In this document: piece by piece, positions 10,165-18,550 of the stretch
How the letters are laid out: each line of letters starts with the position of its first letter
How positions within the stretch are numbered: position 1 is the first letter of the stretch
Source: Ruegeria sp. Alg231-54
Lineage (GTDB): Bacteria > Pseudomonadota > Alphaproteobacteria > Rhodobacterales > Rhodobacteraceae
Direction: 5' to 3'
Length of the DNA: 64,000 bases
NCBI RefSeq assembly: GCF_900143525.1
Contig: NZ_FREZ01000005.1
Coordinates: 186,003 to 250,002, forward strand
Notes under the pieces: model-generated
Told to the model about the DNA's origin: nothing
The model's database searches: none
Seen by the model: only the letters and a program-made list of their open reading frames with translations
Program-made: the position numbers and the translations under genes

Positions 10165-10261
10165 TTCCATCCCCCTACAGTCTGGTTACCGTAAGGATGA
10201 CGTTAACTAAGATTTGAGCTAAGACTATTGGGGGTTTCCCGTATTTTTTGATCTTTTTTGA

Positions 10262-10963
10262 TTATCCTGGGGCAATTAGGCCCAATCCAATAGCTCTTCC
10301 AATGGCTTGCGGTGTTGTCAAAGCGCCCATTTTTTCACGCCCGGATCGCATGTGAACTTCAACGGTTCGGTGTGAAATCGACAGGATATCACCGATGTCC
10401 TGCTGCGATTTTCCATCCGCAACCCACTGCAGGATCTCTTTCTCTCGCGTCGAAAGAGCTGGTAAATACAGCGCTTTGGCCAGCAGGCCAGACTGCATCA
10501 CGGTATCATGCGCTGTAACTGCGGCCATCTGCAGGTCCCCCATCACATGTTTCTTCAGCTTTGCCCACTCGGAATCCGAGCAATTGCGGGTCACATTCAG
10601 CAGGCCACATTCCCCGTATGGGCCACGTACCGGAACGGTTAAGCCACGGGAAGTAATACCAAAATCATGTGCATCCCGAAAAACCGAATGGAACTTTTCG
10701 TCGTGATTAAATCTGCCCCAGTCTACCGGAGCGATGCTGAGAGCAGATTGATACAAGGTCGGGTCGAAATGGTGGAAGCCTTGGCTGCCATAGTGAATCT
10801 TCCATTCGTCCGGGTAGTTGGCATATCCCTGAACGTCACCCTTTACAGGGTTAAAAGTGGCATAAGACGCGTAATCGAAGCCCAATTCATCGCAGACAGC
10901 ATTAATTATGTCGGCTGCCGACTTTTCCTCGTGGTCGATCGCGGCCAAGTCTATAAGTTTCAC
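10262..10963 (-). CDS. LuxR-family quorum-sensing transcriptional regulator
   Basis: A 233-residue regulator with an N-terminal autoinducer-binding domain (~10-155) and a C-terminal LuxR-type helix-turn-helix (~170-230). In the first domain the conserved Trp/Tyr/Asp-Pro set is seen in EWKIHYG...FDPTLY and PVDWGRF, plus the conserved Gly in GECGLLNVT. The HTH reads LSTREKEILQWVADGKS...ISHRTVEVHM. It starts at GTG 10963 with AAGG about 8 bases upstream. It is followed by luxI, so it is the presumed cognate receptor. A palindrome at 11033-11059 lies in its upstream region and may be an operator. Confidence 0.92.
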   Translation of the reverse strand: MKLIDLAAIDHEEKSAADIINAVCDELGFDYASYATFNPVKGDVQGYANYPDEWKIHYGSQGFHHFDPTLYQSALSIAPVDWGRFNHDEKFHSVFRDAHDFGITSRGLTVPVRGPYGECGLLNVTRNCSDSEWAKLKKHVMGDLQMAAVTAHDTVMQSGLLAKALYLPALSTREKEILQWVADGKSQQDIGDILSISHRTVEVHMRSGREKMGALTTPQAIGRAIGLGLIAPG

Positions 10964-11032
10964 CTGTCCAACCTTTGCGGCGGCAAATCTTTCCCCAAAG
11001 ACATGCCAAATCTGTCCATTTCACCGAATACG

Positions 11033-11059
11033 TTGCGTCAACTGTGGTGCCTGACGCAA
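11033..11059. promoter_or_regulatory. palindromic candidate operator upstream of luxR
   Basis: TTGCGTCA (11033-11040) and TGACGCAA (11052-11059) are perfect 8-base arms with an 11-base spacer, 70-96 bases before the luxR GTG. A TATAAT on the minus strand (11064-11069) lies immediately upstream of it, so the palindrome would cover a transcription start made from that -10. I found no matching -35. Which protein binds is inference. Confidence 0.5.
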
Positions 11060-11177
11060 GCTAATTATACATATCGCTTAAGCATAATGCGTGGTTATGG
11101 CAACAGAATACCTTAGCGATTGCATAAGTCATTATTGCAACCTTTACGCTAATGACACGCTATATCCTTACCCAACG

Positions 11178-11666
11178 TCACTCTGACCTTAGGCCCGTTT
11201 CAACCAGCATCCCGGCGGCCTTCGCCTCGGGGTAGTAACCTTTGGCATAAAGGAAGATAGCCCGCTTCTGGTCGCCATCTGACAAGAGCCACGCCCCACG
11301 CAGGTATTTTCCGGCGAACTCCAGATTGGTGTCTGCATCCAACAAACCCTTAGCGTTGCCTTTGTACCCCATGGATCGCGCTGTCGCGGGCAGGATCTGC
11401 AGTAACCCGTAATAGGGGCTGTTGACGGCCCATGGCCGGTGCGTGCTTTCCCTTATAGCGAGCTTGTGCAACAGCTCGCGTGGCAATTCATAATGGTCAG
11501 CCCACTTGTTGATTGATGCGCGCAATTCAGGGGTCTCGTTGGGGAATAGCGGTGGATCAAAAGGGGCATTGCGAGAGCTCTGCTTGCCATCCAGGCCGCC
11601 GCAGGCAGCCAAGGCAGGTGCGCCGAGTAATGCAACAAGTAGGGCGCGGCGCGTGTAGTGGGGCAT
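11178..11666 (-). CDS. small lytic transglycosylase lipoprotein (SLT domain)
   Basis: A 162-residue predicted outer-membrane or periplasmic lipoprotein: a basic N-terminus, a hydrophobic run and the lipobox LAAC near residue 21. The body is a single SLT/goose-lysozyme-like domain. LAIRESTHRPWAVN near 71-84 carries the likely catalytic Glu; YYGLLQILPATARSMG follows with the family GLLQ(I/V) motif. It ends shortly after KYLRGAWLL and YAKGYYP, so there is no extra domain. The ATG at 11666 has GGAGA upstream. It is transcribed away from luxR and is probably monocistronic. It trims peptidoglycan; its exact partner is unknown. Confidence 0.85.
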   Translation of the reverse strand: MPHYTRRALLVALLGAPALAACGGLDGKQSSRNAPFDPPLFPNETPELRASINKWADHYELPRELLHKLAIRESTHRPWAVNSPYYGLLQILPATARSMGYKGNAKGLLDADTNLEFAGKYLRGAWLLSDGDQKRAIFLYAKGYYPEAKAAGMLVETGLRSE

Positions 11667-11820
11667 GTGTAGTCTCCGGATGGGGGTTGGGCGCATGATA
11701 GTCCCGCCGAACGCAACCGCAAGCAGACAGCCAGCCCGCGCGCTGATTTATGCCGGGTCTCGTTGCGTCATAACTTGGTACCAGAGTGTTCCGTAATTAT
11801 CAGGTCGGAAAGGCGCGTCG

Positions 11821-12177
11821 TTAAATTTCGACCTGGAACCACATAATGATATCGGCAAACCAGATCTTGTTCTCTGTCGCGCGAAACTGAACGGTGTTGT
11901 TGATCCCCGGGTTCAGGACGGTTCCGGGAAAGGCCTCCCATAATCCCCGAATGTCGCCGCCCGATATGGACGGGCTATAAACGAAGGTGTCGTTAATTTC
12001 GATCTGAAAAGCCCCTCCGGACGGCGTTGCCCAGGCTTTGAAGGCAAGGATAGGCTTCGCGCGGTTGGTTCCGATGATCAGGTTGGAAGGGATCGGGTCG
12101 CTGAAGGTCTGGCTTTCACCGGCGTTTAAAGAAAAAGAGCCATCATTCACGACGATGTAGTTGCACAAGGATGCCAT
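11821..12177 (-). CDS. unknown 118-residue predicted beta-rich protein
   Basis: Not recognised. A strong ribosome site (AGGAG) precedes ATG 12177. There is no signal peptide and no transmembrane segment. The sequence alternates short hydrophobic strands and Gly/Asn/Ser turns (for example QTFSDPIPSN, FQIEINDTFVY, NTVQFRATENKIWF), suggesting a small all-beta sandwich like lectin-type or phage-structural folds. Cysteine is nearly absent and aromatic residues concentrate near the C-terminus. It lies alone between an SLT lipoprotein gene and the rplI terminator, with ~240 bases of AT-rich DNA upstream. I infer a genuine, perhaps acquired, gene but cannot name its role. Confidence 0.55.
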   Translation of the reverse strand: MASLCNYIVVNDGSFSLNAGESQTFSDPIPSNLIIGTNRAKPILAFKAWATPSGGAFQIEINDTFVYSPSISGGDIRGLWEAFPGTVLNPGINNTVQFRATENKIWFADIIMWFQVEI

Positions 12178-12363
12178 AGTGGTTTCTCCTGTCGGATCGC
12201 GATCCGCCCAGATGTGCGATCACGCAAATTGCTAATAAAATGAACTTCAAAAAAAATGCGGCTGGGGCGGCAGGGGCCGCGTGACCGTAGGATAGCATAA
12301 TTTCAATCCAAATTCCTGGTCGTGCCTGACGTCACTCTTTGTCACGGTCTGGGGTTCGAACAC

Positions 12364-12392
12364 AAAAAAAGGCCGCGCCCTTCGGCGCGGCC
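12364..12392 (-). terminator. terminator of rpsF-rpsR-rplI
   Basis: GGCCGCGCC (12371-12379) pairs with GGCGCGGCC (12384-12392) around a CTTC loop. On the minus strand it is followed by seven T residues (12364-12370), downstream of the rplI stop. Confidence 0.92.
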
Positions 12393-12417
12393 AATCAATC
12401 TTTCAAAGGCAGCCGGA

Positions 12418-13038
12418 TCAGGCTTTGGCTTCGTCTTCCTCAGCCGGGGCCTCTTCGGCAACCAAATCGTCATCGTCGGAAGCTGCGGAACCGATATCGT
12501 CGAACAGTTCGGCGATTTCGAATTCAGCGGCGGCCTCTTCTTCGGCAGCCAGTTCCTGGATCGACTTGCCCGAAGCCTGCAGTTCGGCTTCTTCTTGCGA
12601 ACGGGCAACGTTCATTTGGATCTTGACTTCGACCTCGGGGTGCAGCTTGACCGCCAGCGAGTGCAGGCCAAGCTCTTTGATCGGAGCGATCAGAGCAATC
12701 TGCTTTTTGTCGACGGTGAAGCCAGCCTCGGTTGCGGCATCTGCGGCGTCACGCGGGGTGACCGAACCGTACAGAGCACCAGCATCCGATGCCGAGCGGA
12801 TCACGATGAATTGCTGACAGTCCAGCTTTTCAGCCAGAGATTCAGCTTCTTTCTTGGTTTCCAGGTTGCGCGCCTCAAGCTGCGCTTTTTGGGATTCGAA
12901 CGACGCAATGTTGGCGTTCGAAGCGCTCAGCGCTTTGCCTTGGGGCAACAGAAAGTTGCGGGCGTAGCCAGGCTTGACGTCAACGACGTCGCCCATCTGA
13001 CCCAGTTTCGCAACGCGTTCCAGCAGGATAACTTGCAT
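12418..13038 (-). CDS. rplI: 50S ribosomal protein L9
   Basis: Binds 23S rRNA and stabilises the L1 stalk region. The N-terminal L9 signature is clear: [20 protein letters not shown] and [14 protein letters not shown]. The 206 residues exceed the usual ~150 because of a long, very acidic Ala/Glu/Asp C-terminal tail (~residues 150-206), a feature of many alphaproteobacterial L9 proteins. It is last in the rpsF-rpsR-rplI operon, 12 bases after rpsR, and is followed by a strong terminator. Confidence 0.97.
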   Translation of the reverse strand: MQVILLERVAKLGQMGDVVDVKPGYARNFLLPQGKALSASNANIASFESQKAQLEARNLETKKEAESLAEKLDCQQFIVIRSASDAGALYGSVTPRDAADAATEAGFTVDKKQIALIAPIKELGLHSLAVKLHPEVEVKIQMNVARSQEEAELQASGKSIQELAAEEEAAAEFEIAELFDDIGSAASDDDDLVAEEAPAEEDEAKA

Positions 13039-13050
13039 ATCAGTCTCTCC

Positions 13051-13278
13051 TTACTTCACAGCGTAGGGCAGCAGGGCGAGGAAGCGGGCGCGCTTGATAG
13101 CACGGGCCAGTTCACGCTGCTTTTTCGCCGAAACGGCGGTGATGCGCGAGGGAACGATCTTGCCACGCTCAGAGATGTAGCGCTGCAGCAGACGTGTGTC
13201 TTTGTAATCGATCTTCGGCGCGTTGTCGCCCGAGAACGGGCAGACCTTGCGGCGGCGGAAAAATGGTTTTGCGGCCAT
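13051..13278 (-). CDS. rpsR: 30S ribosomal protein S18
   Basis: A 75-residue S18 that pairs with S6 on the 30S platform. The family core [19 protein letters not shown] and [22 protein letters not shown] is intact. Ribosome site AAAGGA lies upstream of ATG 13278. It is the middle gene of the conserved S6-S18-L9 operon (27-base gap from rpsF). Confidence 0.97.
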   Translation of the reverse strand: MAAKPFFRRRKVCPFSGDNAPKIDYKDTRLLQRYISERGKIVPSRITAVSAKKQRELARAIKRARFLALLPYAVK

Positions 13279-13305
13279 GGTATATGTCCTTTCGTCAGGC
13301 GTTGA

Positions 13306-13659
13306 TCAGCGGCGCTCGCGGCGGCCTTCGCGCTCGTCGCGCTTCTGCATCTGGACCGAAGGGCCCTCGTTGTGCTCGTCGACCTTGATGGTCAGAACGC
13401 GCATAACGTCGTCATGCAGGCGCATCAGGCGCTCCATTTCCTGAACGGCGCCAGCTGGGGCGTCGGTCTTCAGGAAGGAATAGTGACCCTTGCGGTTCTT
13501 GTTGATCTTGTAGGCCATCGTCTTGACGCCCCAGTACTCGCTTTCGACGACGTTGCCGCCGTTGTCAGCCAGAACGGTGCCGAAATGTTCGACGAGGCTT
13601 TCTGCCTGCGCGTTGGACAGGTCCTGACGCGCGATCATTACATGCTCATACAGTGGCAT
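13306..13659 (-). CDS. rpsF: 30S ribosomal protein S6
   Basis: The 117-residue S6 begins MPLYEHVMIARQDLS, the family N-terminus. The frame is open further upstream, but ATG 13659 has AGGAG nearby and gives the expected start. The fold signature GVKTMAYKINKNRKGHY is present. The C-terminus is a charged Arg/Glu tail. First gene of the S6-S18-L9 operon; its promoter should lie within 13660-13943, divergent from the membrane protein gene at 13944. Confidence 0.97.
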   Translation of the reverse strand: MPLYEHVMIARQDLSNAQAESLVEHFGTVLADNGGNVVESEYWGVKTMAYKINKNRKGHYSFLKTDAPAGAVQEMERLMRLHDDVMRVLTIKVDEHNEGPSVQMQKRDEREGRRERR

Positions 13660-13943
13660 GTGCACTCCTGTTTCTATCAAGGCGCATTTCAAAGGCGGGG
13701 CCGGTTCGTCCTTCGCGACCCTGCCACGAGAGGCTGCGCGATTCATAACTCTTGCGAAGGATGGCCCCATATACACCATTCGCGTCGGGGGGCAAGGGCC
13801 GTCACACATGCCTTGGTGAAGTCGCGCTATTTCCTTTGCGCTGCCCAATTCCTGACGCTTTTCGGCTCAAAGTTGTTTTGCATACCGGGAACTAACCGGA
13901 CAGACCGAACCAAAGACGGCAACGTGAACTAGGGTACAGAGAA

Positions 13944-14462
13944 ATGACCGCGATGAACACGAATACCTTCGAGAAGTCTGCGACCAGCACGACTTATGAT
14001 CAATCGGTTCCAGTTCTTATCGCATTTGCGCCGAACTGGAGGGCACGCACCGTTCTGGCACGCATCGCGGGGGCGTTGTTGATCGTTGTCGCGTTTTCCA
14101 TGTGGCTGATGTCTGGCGCGGTGATGGCAACCGAAGTTTGGCCGATCAAACTGGCTGCGTCGCTGACATTCTTACTGATCGGCGTCAGCCTGCTGACCAT
14201 TCAGGTGCTTGATGCGCGCCCCGATGCCTATTTTGATCCGATCCGCCGCGAAGTACGCGTGCTGCAAAAGAATGAAAACGGGCGTCCTCAGACAGTACTG
14301 CGCCGCAGCTATGACACCTTGGGTGGTGCACGGTTCGATGATGATCAGGTCGAACTCTATGATGTGGACGGCAGCCTGCTGATGAAGTTGCCGCTACAAT
14401 CGGCGGATGTTGGCCGAGCGCTGAAAGGCCAATTGAGCGGAAGTGTAACGATCTTCGCCTGA
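13944..14462 (+). CDS. predicted inner-membrane protein, two TM segments
   Basis: A 172-residue conserved-hypothetical type protein. A soluble N-terminus (~1-35) is followed by two hydrophobic helices (~38-62 and ~70-88), then a cytoplasmic-looking C-terminal domain of ~80 residues (DARPDAYFDPIRREVRVLQ, YDTLGGARFDDDQVELYD). The tail reads like a small beta-rich, PH-like domain, as in bacterial membrane proteins with a short TM hairpin; this is inference. There is no catalytic motif. It is divergent from rpsF and followed by an inverted repeat and a terminator (14513-14539), so it is likely monocistronic. Confidence 0.65.
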   Translation: MTAMNTNTFEKSATSTTYDQSVPVLIAFAPNWRARTVLARIAGALLIVVAFSMWLMSGAVMATEVWPIKLAASLTFLLIGVSLLTIQVLDARPDAYFDPIRREVRVLQKNENGRPQTVLRRSYDTLGGARFDDDQVELYDVDGSLLMKLPLQSADVGRALKGQLSGSVTIFA

Positions 14463-14469
14463 TTTTCAC

Positions 14470-14491
14470 TTCTGTTCATTTAGGAACAGAA
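14470..14491. repeat. perfect inverted repeat after the membrane protein stop
   Basis: TTCTGTTC (14470-14477) and GAACAGAA (14484-14491) are perfect 8-base arms with a 6-base spacer, 7 bases after a stop codon and about 100 bases before yceI. It may be a hairpin at the mRNA end or an operator for yceI. Confidence 0.4.
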
Positions 14492-14512
14492 ATTGTTAGA
14501 GAATAAGTCTTG

Positions 14513-14539
14513 TGTGCCGCCCAAGGGCGGCACATTTTT
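14513..14539 (+). terminator. rho-independent terminator before yceI
   Basis: TGTGCCGCCC (14513-14522) pairs perfectly with GGGCGGCACA (14525-14534), followed by TTTTT (14535-14539). It separates the membrane protein gene from yceI. Confidence 0.85.
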
Positions 14540-14590
14540 GTTGTTGAGCATTCCAACTGGTTTGCACTCACAACATTTTTGGAGATAGTC

Positions 14591-15163
14591 ATGAAATCCA
14601 CCCTTCTTGCTGCTGCACTGGCCGTATCGGCGACCTCGGCGTTTGCAAGCGCCGAGAAATACGTTTTGGACCCCAGCCACAGCCAGGTTGTCTTCAACTA
14701 TAACCACCTTGGTTTTTCCACCACGACTGGCATGTTCTCGGGCTTTGAAGGCGAGATCATGTTCGATCAGGAAAACCCGGCAGATTCCAGCGTGAGCGTG
14801 TCGATGCCTGTGGTCGAAATGATCACCGGCTGGAAGCCGCGCGAAGATCACTTCATGACCGAAGACTTCTTTGGTGTCGCCGAGGGTGACCTGATTTCGT
14901 TCACCTCGACCGGTATCGAAGTCACCGGTGAAAACACTGCGAACATCACCGGCGATCTGACCATGAACGGCGTGACCAAGTCGGTCGTTCTGGACGCCAA
15001 GCTGAACCAGGTTGGCGAGCATCCGATGGCGGGCAAGCCCTGGGCCGGATTTGATGCCACCACCACACTGGTCCGCAGCGAGTTTGACCTGGGCCAGTTC
15101 GCACCGTTTGTAAGCGATGAGGTCGAGATTCGCATTTCGGTGGAAGCACAGAAAGCCGAATAG
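14591..15163 (+). CDS. periplasmic YceI-family lipid-binding protein
   Basis: A 190-residue secreted lipocalin-like protein. The signal peptide ends at SAFASA (~20). The YceI domain then begins with KYVLDPSHSQVVFNYNHLGFS, the family opening motif, and continues through WKPREDHFMTEDFF and TGDLTMNGVTKSV. Family members bind polyisoprenoid or amide lipids in the periplasm. ATG 14591 has GGAG 7-10 bases upstream. It converges on a second YceI domain fused to cytochrome b561 (15235-16461), so the locus has two YceI copies. Isoprenoid-quinone handling is a possible role but is not shown by the sequence. Confidence 0.88.
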   Translation: MKSTLLAAALAVSATSAFASAEKYVLDPSHSQVVFNYNHLGFSTTTGMFSGFEGEIMFDQENPADSSVSVSMPVVEMITGWKPREDHFMTEDFFGVAEGDLISFTSTGIEVTGENTANITGDLTMNGVTKSVVLDAKLNQVGEHPMAGKPWAGFDATTTLVRSEFDLGQFAPFVSDEVEIRISVEAQKAE

Positions 15164-15185
15164 GCCTGCCTAATAGACAAATAGA

Positions 15186-15221
15186 ACCCGCCGGGACCGT
15201 CAGGCCCCGGCGGGTTTTTTT
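15186..15221 (+). terminator. terminator of yceI
   Basis: ACCCGCCGGG (15186-15195) pairs with CCCGGCGGGT (15206-15215), followed by a run of T to 15221. It lies between the convergent yceI and cytochrome b561-YceI genes. Confidence 0.92.
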
Positions 15222-15234
15222 GTTCGGCTCTCTA

Positions 15235-16461
15235 CTACTCAGCTTTGGTAGCCGTCAGTTCAACGGCTACTTTGACGGCAAAGGCCAGCGAGGCTTCGGT
15301 GGGCTGTGACGTACCGACGTCATAGTTCATACGGTTCAACTCTAGCTCACCCTGCATCATGGCAGTCCCGTCCTGCAGATCCAGCTCGAATGGCAGGACG
15401 ACGCCCACGCTTTTATCCCGAATGGTCAATGTGCCGCGTGCCTCATAGGCCAAATCGGTTTTGAATAGATCTGCGGCGAAATTTGCGGTTGGGAACTGAG
15501 CGCTGTCAAAGAAATCCGACCCTAGGGCCTGCTGTGTCACGGTGCCCAGGGACAATGAGCCGATGGCGATTGTCACATCGACAGTTCCGGCCGGGCCGGG
15601 TTCCGCCGGATCGTCGAATGTGATTGCAGCGGTCCAGTCGGAAAATGCACCGCTGACAGGGCTGCCGAGCTGGGTAATCGTGATCGCCAGCGAACCTTCC
15701 TGCACCTGCCAGTCGGATTGCACCGCCTCCAATTCGGCAGATGCATGATCACCGGTCGGATGTGCCGAGTAGGCTCCGTCGAACCACCCAACGCCAAGCG
15801 CGGCGGCCCAGATGACGATTGCTGCGGCGGCGGGGGCTGGAGAGTGCCATTGGTCCGGCAGTTCCGGCAGCTCGACCCGTCCGGGCAGCATGCGGCGCAG
15901 AGTGCTGTCTTTGTCAATCACGTGATGCTTGAGCGCGCCGACGATGTGGAGCAACAACGCACCTACCAGCACCAACATCAGAACCTTGTGCAGACCTCCG
16001 GTCACTTCGGCCAGTGCGGGGGATTTTGGCACAAATGGCAGGTTCTGCCCAAACGGCCAAAGGATCGGCGCGAACCCTTCGGTGGCCGCATGGTGGATCC
16101 AACCGGTCAGGGGCACCAGAACAAGTGAGCCGTAAAGCAGCCAGTGCACGGTTTCCGCGGCAAATGCCTCGGGCTTGTTTTCAGCGTTCAGCAGGCCGGG
16201 CTTGGGCTGACTGATCGCCCACAAGATACGGGCAAGGGCCACAAAAAAGACCGTGACACCGATGGTTTTGTGAAATGAGAATAACTGGGCAGCTTGCTGC
16301 AGTTGTTCCGGTGTCGTCGAGATGGCGGGATCTTCAATCGCGTGTGCCAGTTGATTTGCAAACCAACCAATCGGGAGCGCCGTCAGAATAAGCAGGGCCG
16401 TAAGCCAGTGAAAAGTTTTGGAAATGCCACCATAGCGTTGGGCGGTGTTGGCAAGGGACAT
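15235..16461 (-). CDS. cytochrome b561-YceI fusion protein
   Basis: 408 residues with two domains. The N-terminal ~1-190 is a four-helix prokaryotic cytochrome b561: helices near 15-35, 50-75, 88-115 and 145-170, with candidate haem-b histidines in the first and later helices (KTFHWL, FSFHKTIGV, WIHHAATEG, LLLHIVGALKHH). A linker and another hydrophobic stretch (~206-222) lead to a periplasmic YceI domain (~230-405; VQEGSLAITITQLG, FDSAQFPTANFAADLF, GTLTIRDKSVGVVLPF). It probably moves electrons between quinone and a periplasmic acceptor, with YceI binding a lipid cofactor; that is inference. It is convergent to the separate yceI. Confidence 0.88.
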   Translation of the reverse strand: MSLANTAQRYGGISKTFHWLTALLILTALPIGWFANQLAHAIEDPAISTTPEQLQQAAQLFSFHKTIGVTVFFVALARILWAISQPKPGLLNAENKPEAFAAETVHWLLYGSLVLVPLTGWIHHAATEGFAPILWPFGQNLPFVPKSPALAEVTGGLHKVLMLVLVGALLLHIVGALKHHVIDKDSTLRRMLPGRVELPELPDQWHSPAPAAAAIVIWAAALGVGWFDGAYSAHPTGDHASAELEAVQSDWQVQEGSLAITITQLGSPVSGAFSDWTAAITFDDPAEPGPAGTVDVTIAIGSLSLGTVTQQALGSDFFDSAQFPTANFAADLFKTDLAYEARGTLTIRDKSVGVVLPFELDLQDGTAMMQGELELNRMNYDVGTSQPTEASLAFAVKVAVELTATKAE

Positions 16462-16622
16462 AGGGTGCGGCCTCCGGACTGTTTACTATGGCCACCCTAA
16501 GTATAGCGAAGTCGGACACAATAGCCTCTGACGCACAGATTGCGTGTCAGGATGCAGAGCTTGTGCCGCTCGTTCACTCGGTTTACACCCCATCGCAACC
16601 TAACGTCATCCAAGAGGCTGCA

Positions 16623-17561
16623 ATGACACGCGCGTTCGTTTTCCCGGGGCAGGGCGCCCAAACTATCGGTATGGGTAAAGCACTGGCCGAGGCCTATCCG
16701 GCTTCTCAGGCTGTTTTCGACGAGGTCGACGAAGCGCTGGGTGAAAAGCTGAGCGACCTAATCTGGGAAGGTGACATTGCCGAACTGACGCTGACGCAGA
16801 ATGCGCAGCCTGCGCTGATGGCGACCTCGATTGCTACAATGCGCGCGTTGGAGGCCGAAGGCGTTGCCGTGACGGGTGCGGCATTTGTCGCCGGGCATTC
16901 GCTGGGCGAATACTCGGCCTTGGCGGCTGCCGGCTCACTTTCGGTTGCGGACACAGCGCGCCTGTTGCGGACGCGTGGCCAGGCCATGCAAAGCGCGGTT
17001 CCCGTGGGTGAGGGGGCAATGGCCGCCATTTTGGGACTGGATCTCGAGGCCGTTCGCGCCGTTGCAGAAGAGGCTGCGCAGGGCGAGGTCTGTCAGGCGG
17101 CGAATGACAATGACCCCACACAAGTTGTTGTTTCGGGCGCGAAGGCCGCCGTGGAACGCGCGGCTGAGATTGCCAAGGAAAAAGGTGCCAAGCGCGCCGT
17201 GATGCTGCCCGTGAGTGCTCCGTTCCATTGCGCGCTGATGCAGCCGGCTGCCGATGTGATGGCCGAGGCGTTGGCCGCGGTTAAGATCAAAGCCCCGGCG
17301 GTTCCGCTGGTCGCCAATGTGCGCGCTGAGGCCGTCAGCGATCCGGACCTGATCCGTCCGTTGCTGGTCGAGCAGATAACCGGTTCTGTGCGCTGGCGCG
17401 AAAGCGTGCTGTATATGGCGGCGCAAGGCGTGACCGAGACATGGGAGATCGGCGCAGGCAAGGCGTTGTCGGGCATGATCCGCAAGATCGACCGTGCGAT
17501 TGCCGGTAAGGCTGTTGGCACGCCGGACGACGTGCAGAATGTGGTTAAGAGCGAATCATAA
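16623..17561 (+). CDS. fabD: malonyl-CoA:ACP transacylase
   Basis: Transfers malonyl from CoA to ACP for fatty acid elongation. 312 residues. FPGQGAQ opens the protein; the nucleophile elbow GHSLGEYSAL places Ser93, with the catalytic His in SAPFHCALM near 200. ATG 16623 is chosen for the family N-terminus (MTRAFVFPGQG) with AAGAGG upstream; the open frame extends ~45 codons earlier without support. It leads fabD-fabG-acpP and is divergent from the cytochrome b561 gene, so a shared promoter region lies in 16462-16622. Confidence 0.97.
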   Translation: MTRAFVFPGQGAQTIGMGKALAEAYPASQAVFDEVDEALGEKLSDLIWEGDIAELTLTQNAQPALMATSIATMRALEAEGVAVTGAAFVAGHSLGEYSALAAAGSLSVADTARLLRTRGQAMQSAVPVGEGAMAAILGLDLEAVRAVAEEAAQGEVCQAANDNDPTQVVVSGAKAAVERAAEIAKEKGAKRAVMLPVSAPFHCALMQPAADVMAEALAAVKIKAPAVPLVANVRAEAVSDPDLIRPLLVEQITGSVRWRESVLYMAAQGVTETWEIGAGKALSGMIRKIDRAIAGKAVGTPDDVQNVVKSES

Positions 17562-17603
17562 GAACAACGTGCGACGCAAGTTGCGCTGCAAAGGGAAGAT
17601 CGA

Positions 17604-18341
17604 ATGTTTGATTTGACAGGTAAGAATGCGTTGATCACCGGTGCGTCCGGCGGGATTGGCGGCGAGATTGCGCGCGTGCTGCACGGTGCGGGGGCTACGG
17701 TTGCGTTGTCCGGCACACGCGTGGAACCCCTCGAGGCATTGGCCGCCGAATTGGGTGAGCGGGCGCATGTCCTGCCATGTAACCTGAGCGACGGCGAAGC
17801 TGTTTCCGCACTGCCAAAGCAGGCGGCGGAGGCGATGGGGTCGGTTGATATCTTGGTCAACAACGCTGGGATTACCCGGGACAACCTGTTCATGCGTATG
17901 TCGGATGACGAATGGCAGAGCGTGATCGACGTGAACATGACCTCGACCGCCAAGCTGTGCAAAGGCGTGCTGCGGGGTATGATGAAGGCGCGCTGGGGTC
18001 GGATCATCAACATCTCATCCGTCGTCGGTGCCACCGGGAACCCCGGTCAGGCAAACTATGCAGCGTCCAAGGCAGGTATGGTAGGCATGACCAAATCCCT
18101 GGCCTATGAGGTTGCCAGCCGCGGGATCACAGCAAATGCAGTTGCTCCGGGCTTTATCACCACGGCCATGACCGACAAGCTGACCGACGATCAGAAATCG
18201 GGCATTTTGGGGCAGGTTCCGGCTGGTCGCATGGGTGATGCATCGGAAATTGGGGCGGCTGTTCTGTATCTTGCCAGCCCCGAAGCCGGATATGTTACCG
18301 GAACCACCTTGCATGTTAACGGCGGTATGGCCATGTTGTGA
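17604..18341 (+). CDS. fabG: 3-oxoacyl-ACP reductase
   Basis: NADPH-dependent reduction of 3-oxoacyl-ACP; SDR family, 245 residues. Cofactor loop TGASGGIGGEIAR near residue 13, NNAGIT near 88, and the catalytic Ser-Tyr-Lys set in INISSVVG...NYAASKAGM (about 137, 150, 154). The C-terminus ends TGTTLHVNGGMAML, typical of FabG. It lies 42 bases after fabD, with GGGAAGA as ribosome site, and precedes acpP by 209 bases. Confidence 0.97.
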   Translation: MFDLTGKNALITGASGGIGGEIARVLHGAGATVALSGTRVEPLEALAAELGERAHVLPCNLSDGEAVSALPKQAAEAMGSVDILVNNAGITRDNLFMRMSDDEWQSVIDVNMTSTAKLCKGVLRGMMKARWGRIINISSVVGATGNPGQANYAASKAGMVGMTKSLAYEVASRGITANAVAPGFITTAMTDKLTDDQKSGILGQVPAGRMGDASEIGAAVLYLASPEAGYVTGTTLHVNGGMAML

Positions 18342-18417
18342 GCGCGGACAGGGGCAGGTGCGAAAGCGTTTGCCTCGCGCGTTGTCTATGCTATAGGCGG
18401 CGCATAAATGCTGGGGT

Positions 18418-18431
18418 CGACCAAATGGTCG
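18418..18431. promoter_or_regulatory. short palindrome upstream of acpP
   Basis: CGACCA (18418-18423) and TGGTCG (18426-18431) form a 14-base palindrome in the fabG-acpP gap, about 120 bases before acpP and downstream of a promoter-like TATGCTATAG near 18386-18395. Possible operator or leader hairpin; weak evidence. Confidence 0.25.
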
Positions 18432-18550
18432 GCCTTCTACTTTCCCGGTCATCCGGGACCCAACCGCCCGCACCGGGCAAATCAAAGCCAGCCTGAGCGG
18501 GCAAGGGCAGAACCGGGCACTAGGCCCTGAAAACGGAATGAGGAATAGAC

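Noticed and set aside
14470-14491. GTTC-N6-GAAC as a LexA box
   Set aside because: Alphaproteobacterial LexA boxes have different orientation and 7-base spacing; nothing SOS-related is near.
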